A stretch of DNA of 64,000 bases from Pseudoduganella guangdongensis (GTDB taxonomy: Bacteria; Pseudomonadota; Gammaproteobacteria; Burkholderiales; Burkholderiaceae_D). The first letter of the stretch is position 1. Each line of letters begins with the position of its first letter. A program made the translations under genes and the position numbers. Positions 16,297-24,717 of this stretch are shown here, one piece after another. The stretch is from contig NZ_WWCJ01000003.1 of assembly GCF_009857475.1 (NCBI RefSeq), positions 203,833 through 267,832 on the forward strand, in the 5' to 3' direction. A model generated the notes under the pieces. That model was not told the origin of the DNA. It made no database searches and saw nothing but the letters and a program-made list of their open reading frames with translations.

Positions 16297-17334
16297 ATGT
16301 ATCCTGTTCATGATTCCGCAGGCCTGTGGACCCTGGCCTGGCGCCGCTTGCGGGCCGACCGGCTGGCCATGGGGGCGTTGGCCGTGGTGGCGGCCTTCCT
16401 GCTGCTGCTGGCCGCTTCCGCGTGCGGCCTGGTGGCGGCCGACTGGGAGGAGGAGGTGGCCGTCAATTACGCGCCGCCGACGTTCGCCGCGCCGGAGCCT
16501 AGCGTCCCGGCCGCCGATGCGCGCGGCGCAGGGCATGGCGCGGGCGCCGTGGCGGGGCCGCCGCCGGCCAACGAGTTCGATCCGCTGGCGGAAGACCTCC
16601 GCGCGTTGCGCGCCACCTTGGGCAAGGCGGTGGCCGAGCCGGCGACCGAACGCGCGGCCAGCCTGCCGTTTGGCGCGGACAAATGGGGCCACGACATCAT
16701 CCTGAAGACCATCAAGGGCGGCGAGACTTCCATCGTGGTCGGCCTGGCGGCGGCCGCGCTGGCGGTGGGGCTGGGCACTTTGTTCGGTGCTGCCTCCGGC
16801 TTTTTCGGCGGGGTGGTGGACGACTTCTTCAACTGGTTCTACAACATCTTCACCGCCATCCCATCGATCCTGATGATCCTGACCGTGGCCGCCGTGCTGC
16901 AGCAGAAGGGTGTGCTGACGATTGTGCTGATCCTGGGCCTGACCGGCTGGACCGGGCCGTACCGCCTGATCCGGGCCGAATACATCAAGCACAAGGCGCG
17001 CGAGTACGTGATGGCGGCGGACGCCATCGGCGCCTCGGCCTGGCGCAAGATGTTCGGCCATATCTTCCCCAATGTCAGCCACGTGGCGCTGGTGCAGGTG
17101 TCGATCCTGGTGGTGGGCTTCATCAAGGCCGAAGTGATCCTGTCCTTCCTCGGCTTCGGCGTGCCGGTCGGCGTGGTGAGCTGGGGCTCGATGCTGAACG
17201 AGGCGCAGACCGAGCTGATCCTGGGTAAATGGTGGCAGTTGGCCGCCGCCGCCAGCGCCATGGCCCTGCTGGTGACCGCCTTCTCGCTGTTTGCCGACGC
17301 CCTGCGCGACGCGCTCGACCCCAAGGTGAAATGA
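16297..17334 (+). CDS. Peptide-type ABC transporter permease, DppC/YejE family
   Basis: A 345-residue second permease. The first helix (about residues 22-47) is followed by a long Pro/Ala-rich periplasmic insert (about 50-125) ending in FGADKWGHDII, which fits the YejE/OppC type where a GTDxxGRD-like segment precedes the permease domain. The EAA loop reads EYVMAADAIGASAWRKMF. AAGG precedes the ATG. It pairs with the preceding permease to make the membrane channel. Confidence 0.88.
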   Translation: MYPVHDSAGLWTLAWRRLRADRLAMGALAVVAAFLLLLAASACGLVAADWEEEVAVNYAPPTFAAPEPSVPAADARGAGHGAGAVAGPPPANEFDPLAEDLRALRATLGKAVAEPATERAASLPFGADKWGHDIILKTIKGGETSIVVGLAAAALAVGLGTLFGAASGFFGGVVDDFFNWFYNIFTAIPSILMILTVAAVLQQKGVLTIVLILGLTGWTGPYRLIRAEYIKHKAREYVMAADAIGASAWRKMFGHIFPNVSHVALVQVSILVVGFIKAEVILSFLGFGVPVGVVSWGSMLNEAQTELILGKWWQLAAAASAMALLVTAFSLFADALRDALDPKVK

Positions 17335-17335
17335 C

Positions 17336-19003
17336 ATGCTGCTCAAGGTAAGCAATTTGCGCGTCGCCTTCCGCGCCGACAAGCACACCACCGTGGAAGC
17401 GGTGAAGGGTATCTCCTTCGACATTCCGCACAACCGCACCGTGGCCCTGGTGGGCGAATCGGGCAGCGGCAAGTCGGTCAGCTCGCTGGCCGTGATGGGC
17501 CTGCTGCCGCCGCACAGCACCGTCATCGACCCGCGCAGCAGCGTGCTGTTCGAAGGGCGCGAAGTGCTGCACCAGACGGCGGCGGCGCGGCGCGCCATGT
17601 GCGGCAAGGACATTGCCATGATTTTCCAGGAGCCGATGTCCTCGCTCAACCCGGTGTTCACGGTCGGCTTCCAGATCGGCGAAGTGCTGCGCCAGCATAT
17701 GGGCATGGGACGGCGCGCCGCGCGCGCCCGCACCCTGGAGCTGCTGGAGGAAGTCGGCATTCCCGAGCCGGCAGCCAAGATCGATGCCTATCCGAGCCAG
17801 ATGTCGGGCGGCCAGCAGCAGCGCGTGATGATCGCCATGGCCATCGCCTGCGCCCCCAAATTGCTGATCGCCGACGAGCCGACCACTGCGCTTGACGTCA
17901 CGATCCAGAAGCAGATCATGGAGCTGATCGCCAGCCTGCAGAAGAAGCACCAGATGGCGGTGCTGTTCATCACGCACGACCTGGGCCTGGTGGCCGAGAT
18001 CGCGGACGAGGTGATCGTCATGCGCCAAGGCGAAGTGCGCGAGGCGGGCGATGCGCGCGCCGTCTTCGCCAACCCGCAGGACCGCTACACGCGCGCGCTG
18101 CTGCATTGCCGGCCCTCGCTCGACACCCGCCCGCGCCGCCTGCCGGTGATCGCCGACTATATGGACGACGGCGCCTTGCCGGTGCAGCCGGAGCGCGTGC
18201 GCGGCAGGGCGCCCGGCGACGAGATTGTGCTCGACGTGCGCGGGCTGAAAAAAAGTTTCTGGCTGCGCGCAGGCCTGTTCGGCAAGCGCGAATTCGCGGC
18301 GGTGAAGGGCGTCTCCTTCCAGCTGGCGCGCGGCAAGACGCTGGGCGTGGTGGGCGAGTCGGGCAGTGGCAAATCCACCGTCGGCCTGACTTTGCTGCGC
18401 CTGCACCAGGCCAGCGGCGGCAGCGCCTTTTTCGAAGGACGCGACTTGCTGGCCATGGATGCGAAGGCGTTCCAGCCTTATAAGCGGCGCATCCAGATCA
18501 TCTTCCAGAACCCGTATGCCTCGCTCAACCCGCGCTTCACCGTGGGCCAGATCCTGCTGGAGCCGATGCGCCTGCACGGCATCGGCGCCAGCGACGCCGA
18601 GCGCACGCAGCTGGCGCTGGCCCTGCTGGAGCGGGTAGGGCTGCCGCCGCAGGCCTACCAGCGCTACCCGCACGAATTCTCCGGCGGGCAGCGGCAGCGC
18701 ATCGCCATTGCACGCTGCCTGACCATGAAGCCGGAGATCCTGGTGTGCGACGAATCGGTATCGGCGCTGGACGTGTCGGTGCAGGCGCAGGTACTGAACC
18801 TGCTGCAGGACCTGCAGGACGAATACGGCCTATCGTATATCTTCATCTCGCACGACCTGTCGGTGGTCAAATATATCTCCGACCAGGTGATGGTGATGCA
18901 CCAGGGCGAGGTAGTGGAGATGGCCGACGCCGATGAGCTGTACCGCAACCCGCAGCACCCGTATACCCGCGCGCTGCTGGCGGCGATTCCCCGGGCGGCT
19001 TGA
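17336..19003 (+). CDS. Double ABC ATPase of the peptide importer (DppDF/YejF type)
   Basis: A 555-residue protein made of two complete nucleotide-binding domains. Domain 1 has Walker A GESGSGKSV, signature MSGGQQQR and Walker B LLIADEPT; domain 2, from about residue 300, has GESGSGKST, FSGGQRQR and LVCDESVSALD. Each ends with the oligopeptide-type extension (NPQDRYTRALL, NPQHPYTRALLAAIP). It powers import through the two permeases encoded directly before it. The fused layout is like YejF of the microcin C/peptide importer and GsiA of the glutathione importer. In domain 2 the residue after DE of Walker B is Ser instead of Pro, which is common in this group. Confidence 0.92.
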   Translation: MLLKVSNLRVAFRADKHTTVEAVKGISFDIPHNRTVALVGESGSGKSVSSLAVMGLLPPHSTVIDPRSSVLFEGREVLHQTAAARRAMCGKDIAMIFQEPMSSLNPVFTVGFQIGEVLRQHMGMGRRAARARTLELLEEVGIPEPAAKIDAYPSQMSGGQQQRVMIAMAIACAPKLLIADEPTTALDVTIQKQIMELIASLQKKHQMAVLFITHDLGLVAEIADEVIVMRQGEVREAGDARAVFANPQDRYTRALLHCRPSLDTRPRRLPVIADYMDDGALPVQPERVRGRAPGDEIVLDVRGLKKSFWLRAGLFGKREFAAVKGVSFQLARGKTLGVVGESGSGKSTVGLTLLRLHQASGGSAFFEGRDLLAMDAKAFQPYKRRIQIIFQNPYASLNPRFTVGQILLEPMRLHGIGASDAERTQLALALLERVGLPPQAYQRYPHEFSGGQRQRIAIARCLTMKPEILVCDESVSALDVSVQAQVLNLLQDLQDEYGLSYIFISHDLSVVKYISDQVMVMHQGEVVEMADADELYRNPQHPYTRALLAAIPRAA

Positions 19004-19075
19004 TACCGTCAGGCAAAACTGGCACACTGGCCTTGCGCGCGCCGCACGCCGTGGCGCCAGGACGGGAGCAGGTCT

Positions 19076-21601
19076 TTGCGTTCGAATAAGGTTGCCTCCA
19101 TCGCACTATTGGCCAGTGTGGCGTTGACGGCCATCGTCACCGCCGTGCTGCTGGTGTTTGCCGCCTACTCGCACTCTTCCGAGCACGATAAGCGCTGGCA
19201 GGAGCTGGAGCGGGTATTGAATGTCAGTGCCGACCAGCTGGCGCTGGGCGTGTCGCTGGCCGCCTGGAACTTCGACGACAACCAGGTCGAATCCATCATG
19301 CGCGCCAGCATGAACCAGCGCGACCTGCATGCCATTGTCATCTACGGCACCGGCGCCAAGCGCGAGTTCGTGGTGCAGCGCGGCGCCGGCGACAAGCTGG
19401 AAATCGGCCAGCCGCTGCGCACCGCGCCCGACATGCTGGTGGCGCAGCGCCCGATCATGGCCGAAGGCGCCCGCATCGCCACCCTCAAGGTATTCGCCTC
19501 GCCGGCCCACGTGCAGGCAGAACTGCGGCGCCACCAGCGCACCAATGCCATCGCCATCCTGGCGCTGGCGGCGGTGCTGGTGGCCAGCGTGTACGGGCTG
19601 CTCTGGTTCCTGATCCTGCGCCCGCTGCGCGCCATCGGCCAGTATGTGGACGGCCAGCAGCCGCAGCGCGCCTGGTTCTTCGGCGAGCTGCGCGTGCTGA
19701 ATGAATCGATTCACAAGATGTGGGCCCTGCTCGACAGCCGCTACCGCGCCCTGCGCGAAAGCGAGGAGCGCCTGACGATTGCCACGCGCGCGGCGCGCAT
19801 CGGTATCTGGGACTGGGACGTGGTGCATGATGAGCTGGTGCAGGACGATGAAATCCTGCGCCAGTACGGCCTGGCCACGCGGCTGGGCGGCGGCAACTTC
19901 AAGGCCTGGCTGGACCGCGTGGTGCCGGACGACCGCGAGCGCGCGCGCGCCGAAGTGACGGCCGCCTTGCGCGGCGAGCACGAATTCTCGCTGCAGTACC
20001 GGGTGCGCCGCGGCGACGGTTCGATCCGCTACCTGCGTTCGATGGCGCGCTCCTTCCGCGACCCGGAGGGCAAAGTGGTGCGGCTGGTGGGGGTGAGCCT
20101 GGATGTCACCGAGGCCACCGAGAGCGAGCAGGAATTGCGGCGCCACCGCAGCCACCTGGAGGAACTGGTGGCCGAGCGCACCGCCGCCTTGTCGGTGGCG
20201 GTGACCGAGGCGCAGGCGGCCAGCCGCGCCAAGAGCGTGTTCCTGTCCACCATGAGCCACGAGCTGCGCACGCCGCTCAATTCCGTGATCGGTTTCTCGC
20301 GCCTGATGGCCCATTCGACCACCATGGCGCCGGACGAAAAGCGCAATATGGCCATCATCCACCGCTCCGGCCAGCACCTGCTCACGCTGATCAACGATAT
20401 CCTGGAACTGTCCAAGATCGAGGCGGGCGGCGTCAGCGTGCACCGCGAGGCGGTCGACGTGGCGCAGCTGCTGAGCGATGTGTGCGATATGGTCAGCACG
20501 CGCGCGACGCAGGGCGGTATCGCCTTGCTGCTCACCTGCGACCCGCTGCCGCGCGCCTTGCTGCTGGACGGCGCCAAGCTGCGCCAGGTGCTGCTCAACC
20601 TGGCTTCCAACGCGCTCAAGTTTGTGCGCAGCGGCAGCGTGCAGCTGTCCCTGCGCGCCACAGCCCTGGCGGGCGGCCGCCATGGCCTGGCGTTTGCCGT
20701 GCGCGATACCGGCATCGGCATCGCGCCCGAGGAACAGCAGCGCATCTTCGAGCCCTTCGTGCAAGGACCCCAGGCCGGCGCCAGCGAAGGCACCGGCCTG
20801 GGGCTGGCGATCTCGCGCCAGTACGTGCGCATCATGGGCGGCGAGCTGGAAGTGGAGTCGGTGCCGGGGCAGGGCTCGACCTTCCGGTTCACGCTGGAGG
20901 CGGAAGCGGCCGACGCGGTGCTGGACGTGGCGCCGCTGGCCAGCCTGCCGCAACTGACGCCCGCACACCAGGGCCGCCGCGTGCTGGTGGTGGACGACGG
21001 TGTGGATGGACGTCACCTGTTGCGCAGCCTGCTGGTGCCGGCCGGCTTTGAGGTGCTGGAAGCTTCGGACGGCGCGGAGGCGCTGGACGCGATCGCCCGC
21101 CAGCAGCCGGAGCTGGTGCTGCTGGACTGGCGCATGCCCGTGCTGGACGGCCTGCAAACCACGCGCCGCCTGCGCGCCGACCCCAGTCTGGCGCAGCCGC
21201 GCGTGGTGATGCTGACCGCCTCCGCCTTTGAGGAGGAACGGCAGCAGGCGCTGGCCGCCGGCGCCGACGATTTCCTGCGCAAGCCGGTGGAGCAGGACAA
21301 GCTGTTCCGCGTGCTGGCGCAGCAGCTCGATGTGGAATACACCGCGCCGCCGGCGCCCGCCATGGCAGTCCCGGCCCAGCCCGCGCTGAACGCCGCCACC
21401 CTGGCGCAGCTGCCGGCGGCCTTGCGCAGCGAGCTGCACGCCGCGCTGCAGGAGCTGAACCCGGCACGCATCGAAGGCGCATTGGGCGGCTGCCGCGCCA
21501 GCCGGCCCGAACTGGCGGCCGCCATCGAGCACATGGTGGGCCGCCACGCTTACCGCGAGCTGTGCCAGATGCTGGAGGAGGCGGAAGGGGCACTGCCATA
21601 A
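19076..21601 (+). CDS. Membrane hybrid sensor histidine kinase / response regulator
   Basis: An 841-residue protein starting with TTG, placed after GGGAG. Helices near residues 8-31 and 158-180 flank a periplasmic sensor. A PAS/PAC region follows (about 235-350, IWDWDVV and FSLQYRVRRGDGSIRYLR). HisKA has STMSHELRTPLNS with His395; the ATPase domain has N, G1 (DTGIGI) and G2 (GTGLGLAIS) boxes; the receiver carries DWRMPVLDG with Asp684. The C-terminal 80 residues have no clear Hpt histidine. It would sense a periplasmic cue and phosphorylate itself and a partner not found nearby. It lies 72 bases after the importer ATPase; a functional tie is unproven. Confidence 0.9.
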   Translation: MRSNKVASIALLASVALTAIVTAVLLVFAAYSHSSEHDKRWQELERVLNVSADQLALGVSLAAWNFDDNQVESIMRASMNQRDLHAIVIYGTGAKREFVVQRGAGDKLEIGQPLRTAPDMLVAQRPIMAEGARIATLKVFASPAHVQAELRRHQRTNAIAILALAAVLVASVYGLLWFLILRPLRAIGQYVDGQQPQRAWFFGELRVLNESIHKMWALLDSRYRALRESEERLTIATRAARIGIWDWDVVHDELVQDDEILRQYGLATRLGGGNFKAWLDRVVPDDRERARAEVTAALRGEHEFSLQYRVRRGDGSIRYLRSMARSFRDPEGKVVRLVGVSLDVTEATESEQELRRHRSHLEELVAERTAALSVAVTEAQAASRAKSVFLSTMSHELRTPLNSVIGFSRLMAHSTTMAPDEKRNMAIIHRSGQHLLTLINDILELSKIEAGGVSVHREAVDVAQLLSDVCDMVSTRATQGGIALLLTCDPLPRALLLDGAKLRQVLLNLASNALKFVRSGSVQLSLRATALAGGRHGLAFAVRDTGIGIAPEEQQRIFEPFVQGPQAGASEGTGLGLAISRQYVRIMGGELEVESVPGQGSTFRFTLEAEAADAVLDVAPLASLPQLTPAHQGRRVLVVDDGVDGRHLLRSLLVPAGFEVLEASDGAEALDAIARQQPELVLLDWRMPVLDGLQTTRRLRADPSLAQPRVVMLTASAFEEERQQALAAGADDFLRKPVEQDKLFRVLAQQLDVEYTAPPAPAMAVPAQPALNAATLAQLPAALRSELHAALQELNPARIEGALGGCRASRPELAAAIEHMVGRHAYRELCQMLEEAEGALP

Positions 21602-21630
21602 GTGAAGTTTTACGCTAACATAGGCGGATT

Positions 21631-22545
21631 ATGGCTAACCTGATTACCCTTCTTCAGCAGTATGGTGTCCTGATCGTCTTTGCCGTGGTGCTGGTCGAGC
21701 AGATGGGGTTGCCAATTCCCGCGTATCCCATCCTGATCGTCGCCGGCGCTCTGGCAGCCGATGGCGGCACCCCGTTCCCGGTCGTGCTGGCGGTGGCCAT
21801 GGCCGCCTGCCTGATCAGCGACGTGTTCTGGTTCCGCGCCGGCCGCCATTACGGCAAGCGCATCCTCAAGCTCCTGTGCAAGATCTCGCTCTCGCCCGAC
21901 TACTGCGTCAGCCAGACCGAAGACACGTTCCGCAAATGGGGCCCGAAGTCGATGGTGGTGGCCAAGTTCATCCCCGGCTTCAACACCATCGCGCCGCCGA
22001 TGGCGGGCGCGCTGGGCACCGGCATCCCGACCTTCCTCACCTTCAGCCTGCTGGGCGGCCTGCTGTGGAGCGCTACCGGGCTGGCGATCGGCGCCTATTT
22101 CCACGCCGACGTCGACAAGGTATTGGATGTGCTCTCGACCATGGGTTCCACCGCGCTGACGGTGCTCGGCGTGCTGCTGGGCCTGTTCGTCGCGGCCAAG
22201 TTCATCGAGCGCCGCCGCTTCCAGAAAGCCATGCAGACCGAACGCATCAGCATCGAAGAGCTGAAAGAGCTGCTGGAGGGCGGTCACGATCCCGTGCTGG
22301 TCGACGCCCGCAGCGCCACCGCCCAGCAACTGGAAGCCCCGGTACCCGGCGCCTTGCTCGCCGGCCCCGACCCCCTGGCTGTAATCAAAGCCCTCCCGAA
22401 AGACCGCCACATCATCGTCTACTGCAGCTGCCCCAACGACGTCACCGCCGCCAAGCTTGCCAAACAGCTGCACGCCCACGGCTACAAACGCGCCAAACCC
22501 CTGCACGGCGGCCTCGACGCCTGGAACAACGCCTTCCGCCAATAG
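21631..22545 (+). CDS. DedA-family membrane protein fused to a rhodanese domain
   Basis: 304 residues. The first about 200 are a DedA/SNARE-associated membrane protein: a conserved start with VEQMGLPIPAYPILIVAGAL, GRHYGKRIL, and KFIPGFNTIAPPMAG, the segment that carries key acidic/basic residues in this family of lipid carriers. The last about 90 residues are a rhodanese-like domain (ISIEELKELLEGGHDPVLVDAR to YCSCPNDVTAAKLA) with a candidate active Cys in the CSCPND loop. DedA proteins help recycle undecaprenyl-phosphate or move lipids; the rhodanese end suggests sulfur or redox input, which is inference. This fusion occurs in other proteobacteria. Confidence 0.88.
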   Translation: MANLITLLQQYGVLIVFAVVLVEQMGLPIPAYPILIVAGALAADGGTPFPVVLAVAMAACLISDVFWFRAGRHYGKRILKLLCKISLSPDYCVSQTEDTFRKWGPKSMVVAKFIPGFNTIAPPMAGALGTGIPTFLTFSLLGGLLWSATGLAIGAYFHADVDKVLDVLSTMGSTALTVLGVLLGLFVAAKFIERRRFQKAMQTERISIEELKELLEGGHDPVLVDARSATAQQLEAPVPGALLAGPDPLAVIKALPKDRHIIVYCSCPNDVTAAKLAKQLHAHGYKRAKPLHGGLDAWNNAFRQ

Positions 22546-22546
22546 A

Positions 22547-22641
22547 GGGGCAGGTCGGTCAATCGGACATTTGGCAGCCGAGGCAGTCGAGCCCGGTTGC
22601 GCCATACTCCTATCCGATGTCCGATTGTCAGACCTGACCCC
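22547..22641. repeat. GGGGTCAG-type inverted repeat element, copy 1
   Basis: Two arms of about 25 bases (22547-22570 and 22617-22641) are imperfect inverted copies separated by 46 bases. The right arm plus three bases (22618-22644) is identical over 27 bases to 34000-34026 ahead of typA. Such short palindromic elements are widespread in intergenic DNA of this bacterial family; the biological role is not known. Confidence 0.75.
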
Positions 22642-22649
22642 GAATTTCA

Positions 22650-22664
22650 CGTAGTTATACTACC
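22650..22664. promoter_or_regulatory. Possible HexR-type operator upstream of glk
   Basis: GTAGT-TAT-ACTAC (22651-22663) is a perfect palindrome like the HexR box, which has two half sites of TGTARt type three bases apart. A further half site TGTAGT lies at 22682. HexR controls glucose-catabolic genes, including glk, in many proteobacteria. No hexR gene is in the window, so this is inference. Confidence 0.4.
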
Positions 22665-22793
22665 GCCGCAACATCCCGCAATGTAGTATTTGAAGCTAAG
22701 TTAGCTGGTTTCTGTACCCAAACTACAAAGAAATCCTTGCGCTTCGGCTAATTAATCCCTTAGGATTAGGCTTCCACCTAACCGTTTGCGCCC

Positions 22794-23804
22794 ATGACCT
22801 TCCCGACCCACACTGCATCGCCAACCGCTACCCCAAGCCCGCGCCTGCTGGCCGATGTGGGCGGTACCAATGCGCGCTTTGCGCTGGAATTGGCTGGCGG
22901 CGCGATTGCTCATATTCATGTGCTGGCCTGCGCCGCCTATCCGACCCTGGCCGCTGCCTTGAAGGCCTACCTGGCCCTGCCCGATGTGGCGGCGGTGGCG
23001 GGCCCGGGCATCCGCCATGGCGCGATTGCGATTGCCAATCCGGTCAACGGCGATTTCGTGAAAATGACCAACCACCACTGGGAATTCTCGATCGAGGCGC
23101 TGCGCCTGGCGGTTGGCTTCGAGGTGCTGGTGGTGGCAAATGACTTCACCGCGCTGGCGCGCTCGCTGCCGCTGCTGGCGGACGACCAGAAGCGCCAGGT
23201 CGGTGGCGGCGCGGCGCAGGCGGGCGCGCCGCTGGGCCTGATCGGGGCCGGCACCGGCCTGGGCGTGTCGGGCCTGATCCCGTCGGCGGCGGGCTGGACT
23301 GCGCTGCTGAGCGAGGGCGGCCACGTCAGCTTCCCGCCCATGAATGCGGCAGAGGTGGCGATCCTGCAGTACGCCTGGACCGAATTCCAGCACGTGTCGG
23401 CCGAGCGCCTGTTGTCGGGCGTGGGCATCGAACTGATTTACCGCGCGCTGGCCGCGGGGCGTGGTGCGCGTGAGCCGGCCCTGTCCGCGCCCGAGATTGC
23501 GCGCCGGGCGCTGGAAGGTGAGTGCCCACTGTGCGATGAGGTGATCGAGCATTTCTGCACCATGCTCGGCACCATCGCCGGCAACCTGGGCGTGACCCTG
23601 GGCGCGACCGGGGGTATTTATATAGGCGGCGGCATCGTGCCGCGTCTGGGCGAGCGCTTCGACCGTTCCGGTTTCCGCGCGCGCTTCGAGGAAAAGGGCC
23701 GGTTCCATGACTACCTGGCGGCGATCCCGACCTATGTGATTACCGCCGAATACCCGGCTTTCGTTGGCGTTTCCGCAATCCTGGCGGAAAAGCTCGCCGC
23801 CTGA
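22794..23804 (+). CDS. glk: Glucokinase
   Basis: Phosphorylates glucose to glucose 6-phosphate with ATP in the cytosol. The 336-residue protein has the bacterial Glk features: [16 protein letters not shown] (phosphate 1), [34 protein letters not shown], and [13 protein letters not shown] near the end. The N-terminus has about 15 extra residues (Pro/Thr-rich) before the first strand, and a later start is possible but no better ribosome site is seen. It is a single gene between a repeat element and scpB. Confidence 0.93.
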   Translation: MTFPTHTASPTATPSPRLLADVGGTNARFALELAGGAIAHIHVLACAAYPTLAAALKAYLALPDVAAVAGPGIRHGAIAIANPVNGDFVKMTNHHWEFSIEALRLAVGFEVLVVANDFTALARSLPLLADDQKRQVGGGAAQAGAPLGLIGAGTGLGVSGLIPSAAGWTALLSEGGHVSFPPMNAAEVAILQYAWTEFQHVSAERLLSGVGIELIYRALAAGRGAREPALSAPEIARRALEGECPLCDEVIEHFCTMLGTIAGNLGVTLGATGGIYIGGGIVPRLGERFDRSGFRARFEEKGRFHDYLAAIPTYVITAEYPAFVGVSAILAEKLAA

Positions 23805-23982
23805 GCGAATACAGGCTTTTACACTTCTCCGCAGTTTTATCAGGTACAATTGCCTGAGTTGGATGAAGCGGCGCCTGTCGCCTGCCTTGTTTTCGCCCCG
23901 AAAACGCTCTCCACCTGAGACTCTCGCCCCGGCGCGCAGCGGTCCGGCGCATCTTCTTGCATAGTTAACCAACTTGTAGAGT

Positions 23983-24717
23983 ATGGATACTGTAGAGGCT
24001 AAGAAAGTCCTCGAAACCGCGCTGCTATGCGCTCGCGAACCCTTATCGATCCACAGCCTGAAAAAGCTGTACGTCGAAACCGACGACCAGGGCAATCCGC
24101 TCGGCGTGGGTGTCGGCGGCGATACGATCAAGGAATTGTTGGAAGAATTGCGCCTGGAATGGCAGGGGCGCGGCATTGAAGTGGTCAGCCTGTCGAGTGG
24201 CTGGCGCTTCCAGAGCCGGCCCGAAATGAAGCTCTACCTGGATCGCCTGAATCCGGAAAAGCCGCAGAAATACTCGCGGGCCACGCTGGAAACGCTGGCC
24301 ATCATCGCGTATCGCCAGCCGGTCACCCGCGGCGATATCGAGGAAATCCGCGGCGTGGCGGTGAACTCGCAGACGATCAAGATGCTGGAAGACCGCGGCT
24401 GGGTCGATACGGTCGGCTACCGCGATGTTTTGGGGCGGCCGGCTTTGCTGGGCACCACCAAGCAGTTCCTGGATGACCTGGGACTGGAGTCCTTGTCGCA
24501 ACTGCCGCCCTTGCAGCAGATTAGCGATACGCAAAACGAGAATCCGCTGGAAGTACTGGAGGCGCGCCTGACGGAGAATTTCGAGAAGGCGGCGCAGGAA
24601 GCACAAGCAATAGAAGAAGAGAATGAGGCGACGCCGGTTGAGGCGCCGTCGGTAATTGACGACCCGGCGCCCGATAACGTCGAGCCCTTAGCAGAAACGA
24701 ATAATGAACAACCCTGA
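23983..24717 (+). CDS. scpB: Segregation and condensation protein B
   Basis: ScpB binds the kleisin ScpA and SMC to form the condensin complex that organises and separates chromosomes. 244 residues with two winged-helix domains: [15 protein letters not shown] at the start and the conserved [30 protein letters not shown] in the second, then GRPALLGTT. The last 50 residues are an acidic tail. It overlaps rluB by 14 bases, an arrangement that is common in betaproteobacteria. A TACAAT at 23845 may be its promoter -10. Confidence 0.93.
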   Translation: MDTVEAKKVLETALLCAREPLSIHSLKKLYVETDDQGNPLGVGVGGDTIKELLEELRLEWQGRGIEVVSLSSGWRFQSRPEMKLYLDRLNPEKPQKYSRATLETLAIIAYRQPVTRGDIEEIRGVAVNSQTIKMLEDRGWVDTVGYRDVLGRPALLGTTKQFLDDLGLESLSQLPPLQQISDTQNENPLEVLEARLTENFEKAAQEAQAIEEENEATPVEAPSVIDDPAPDNVEPLAETNNEQP

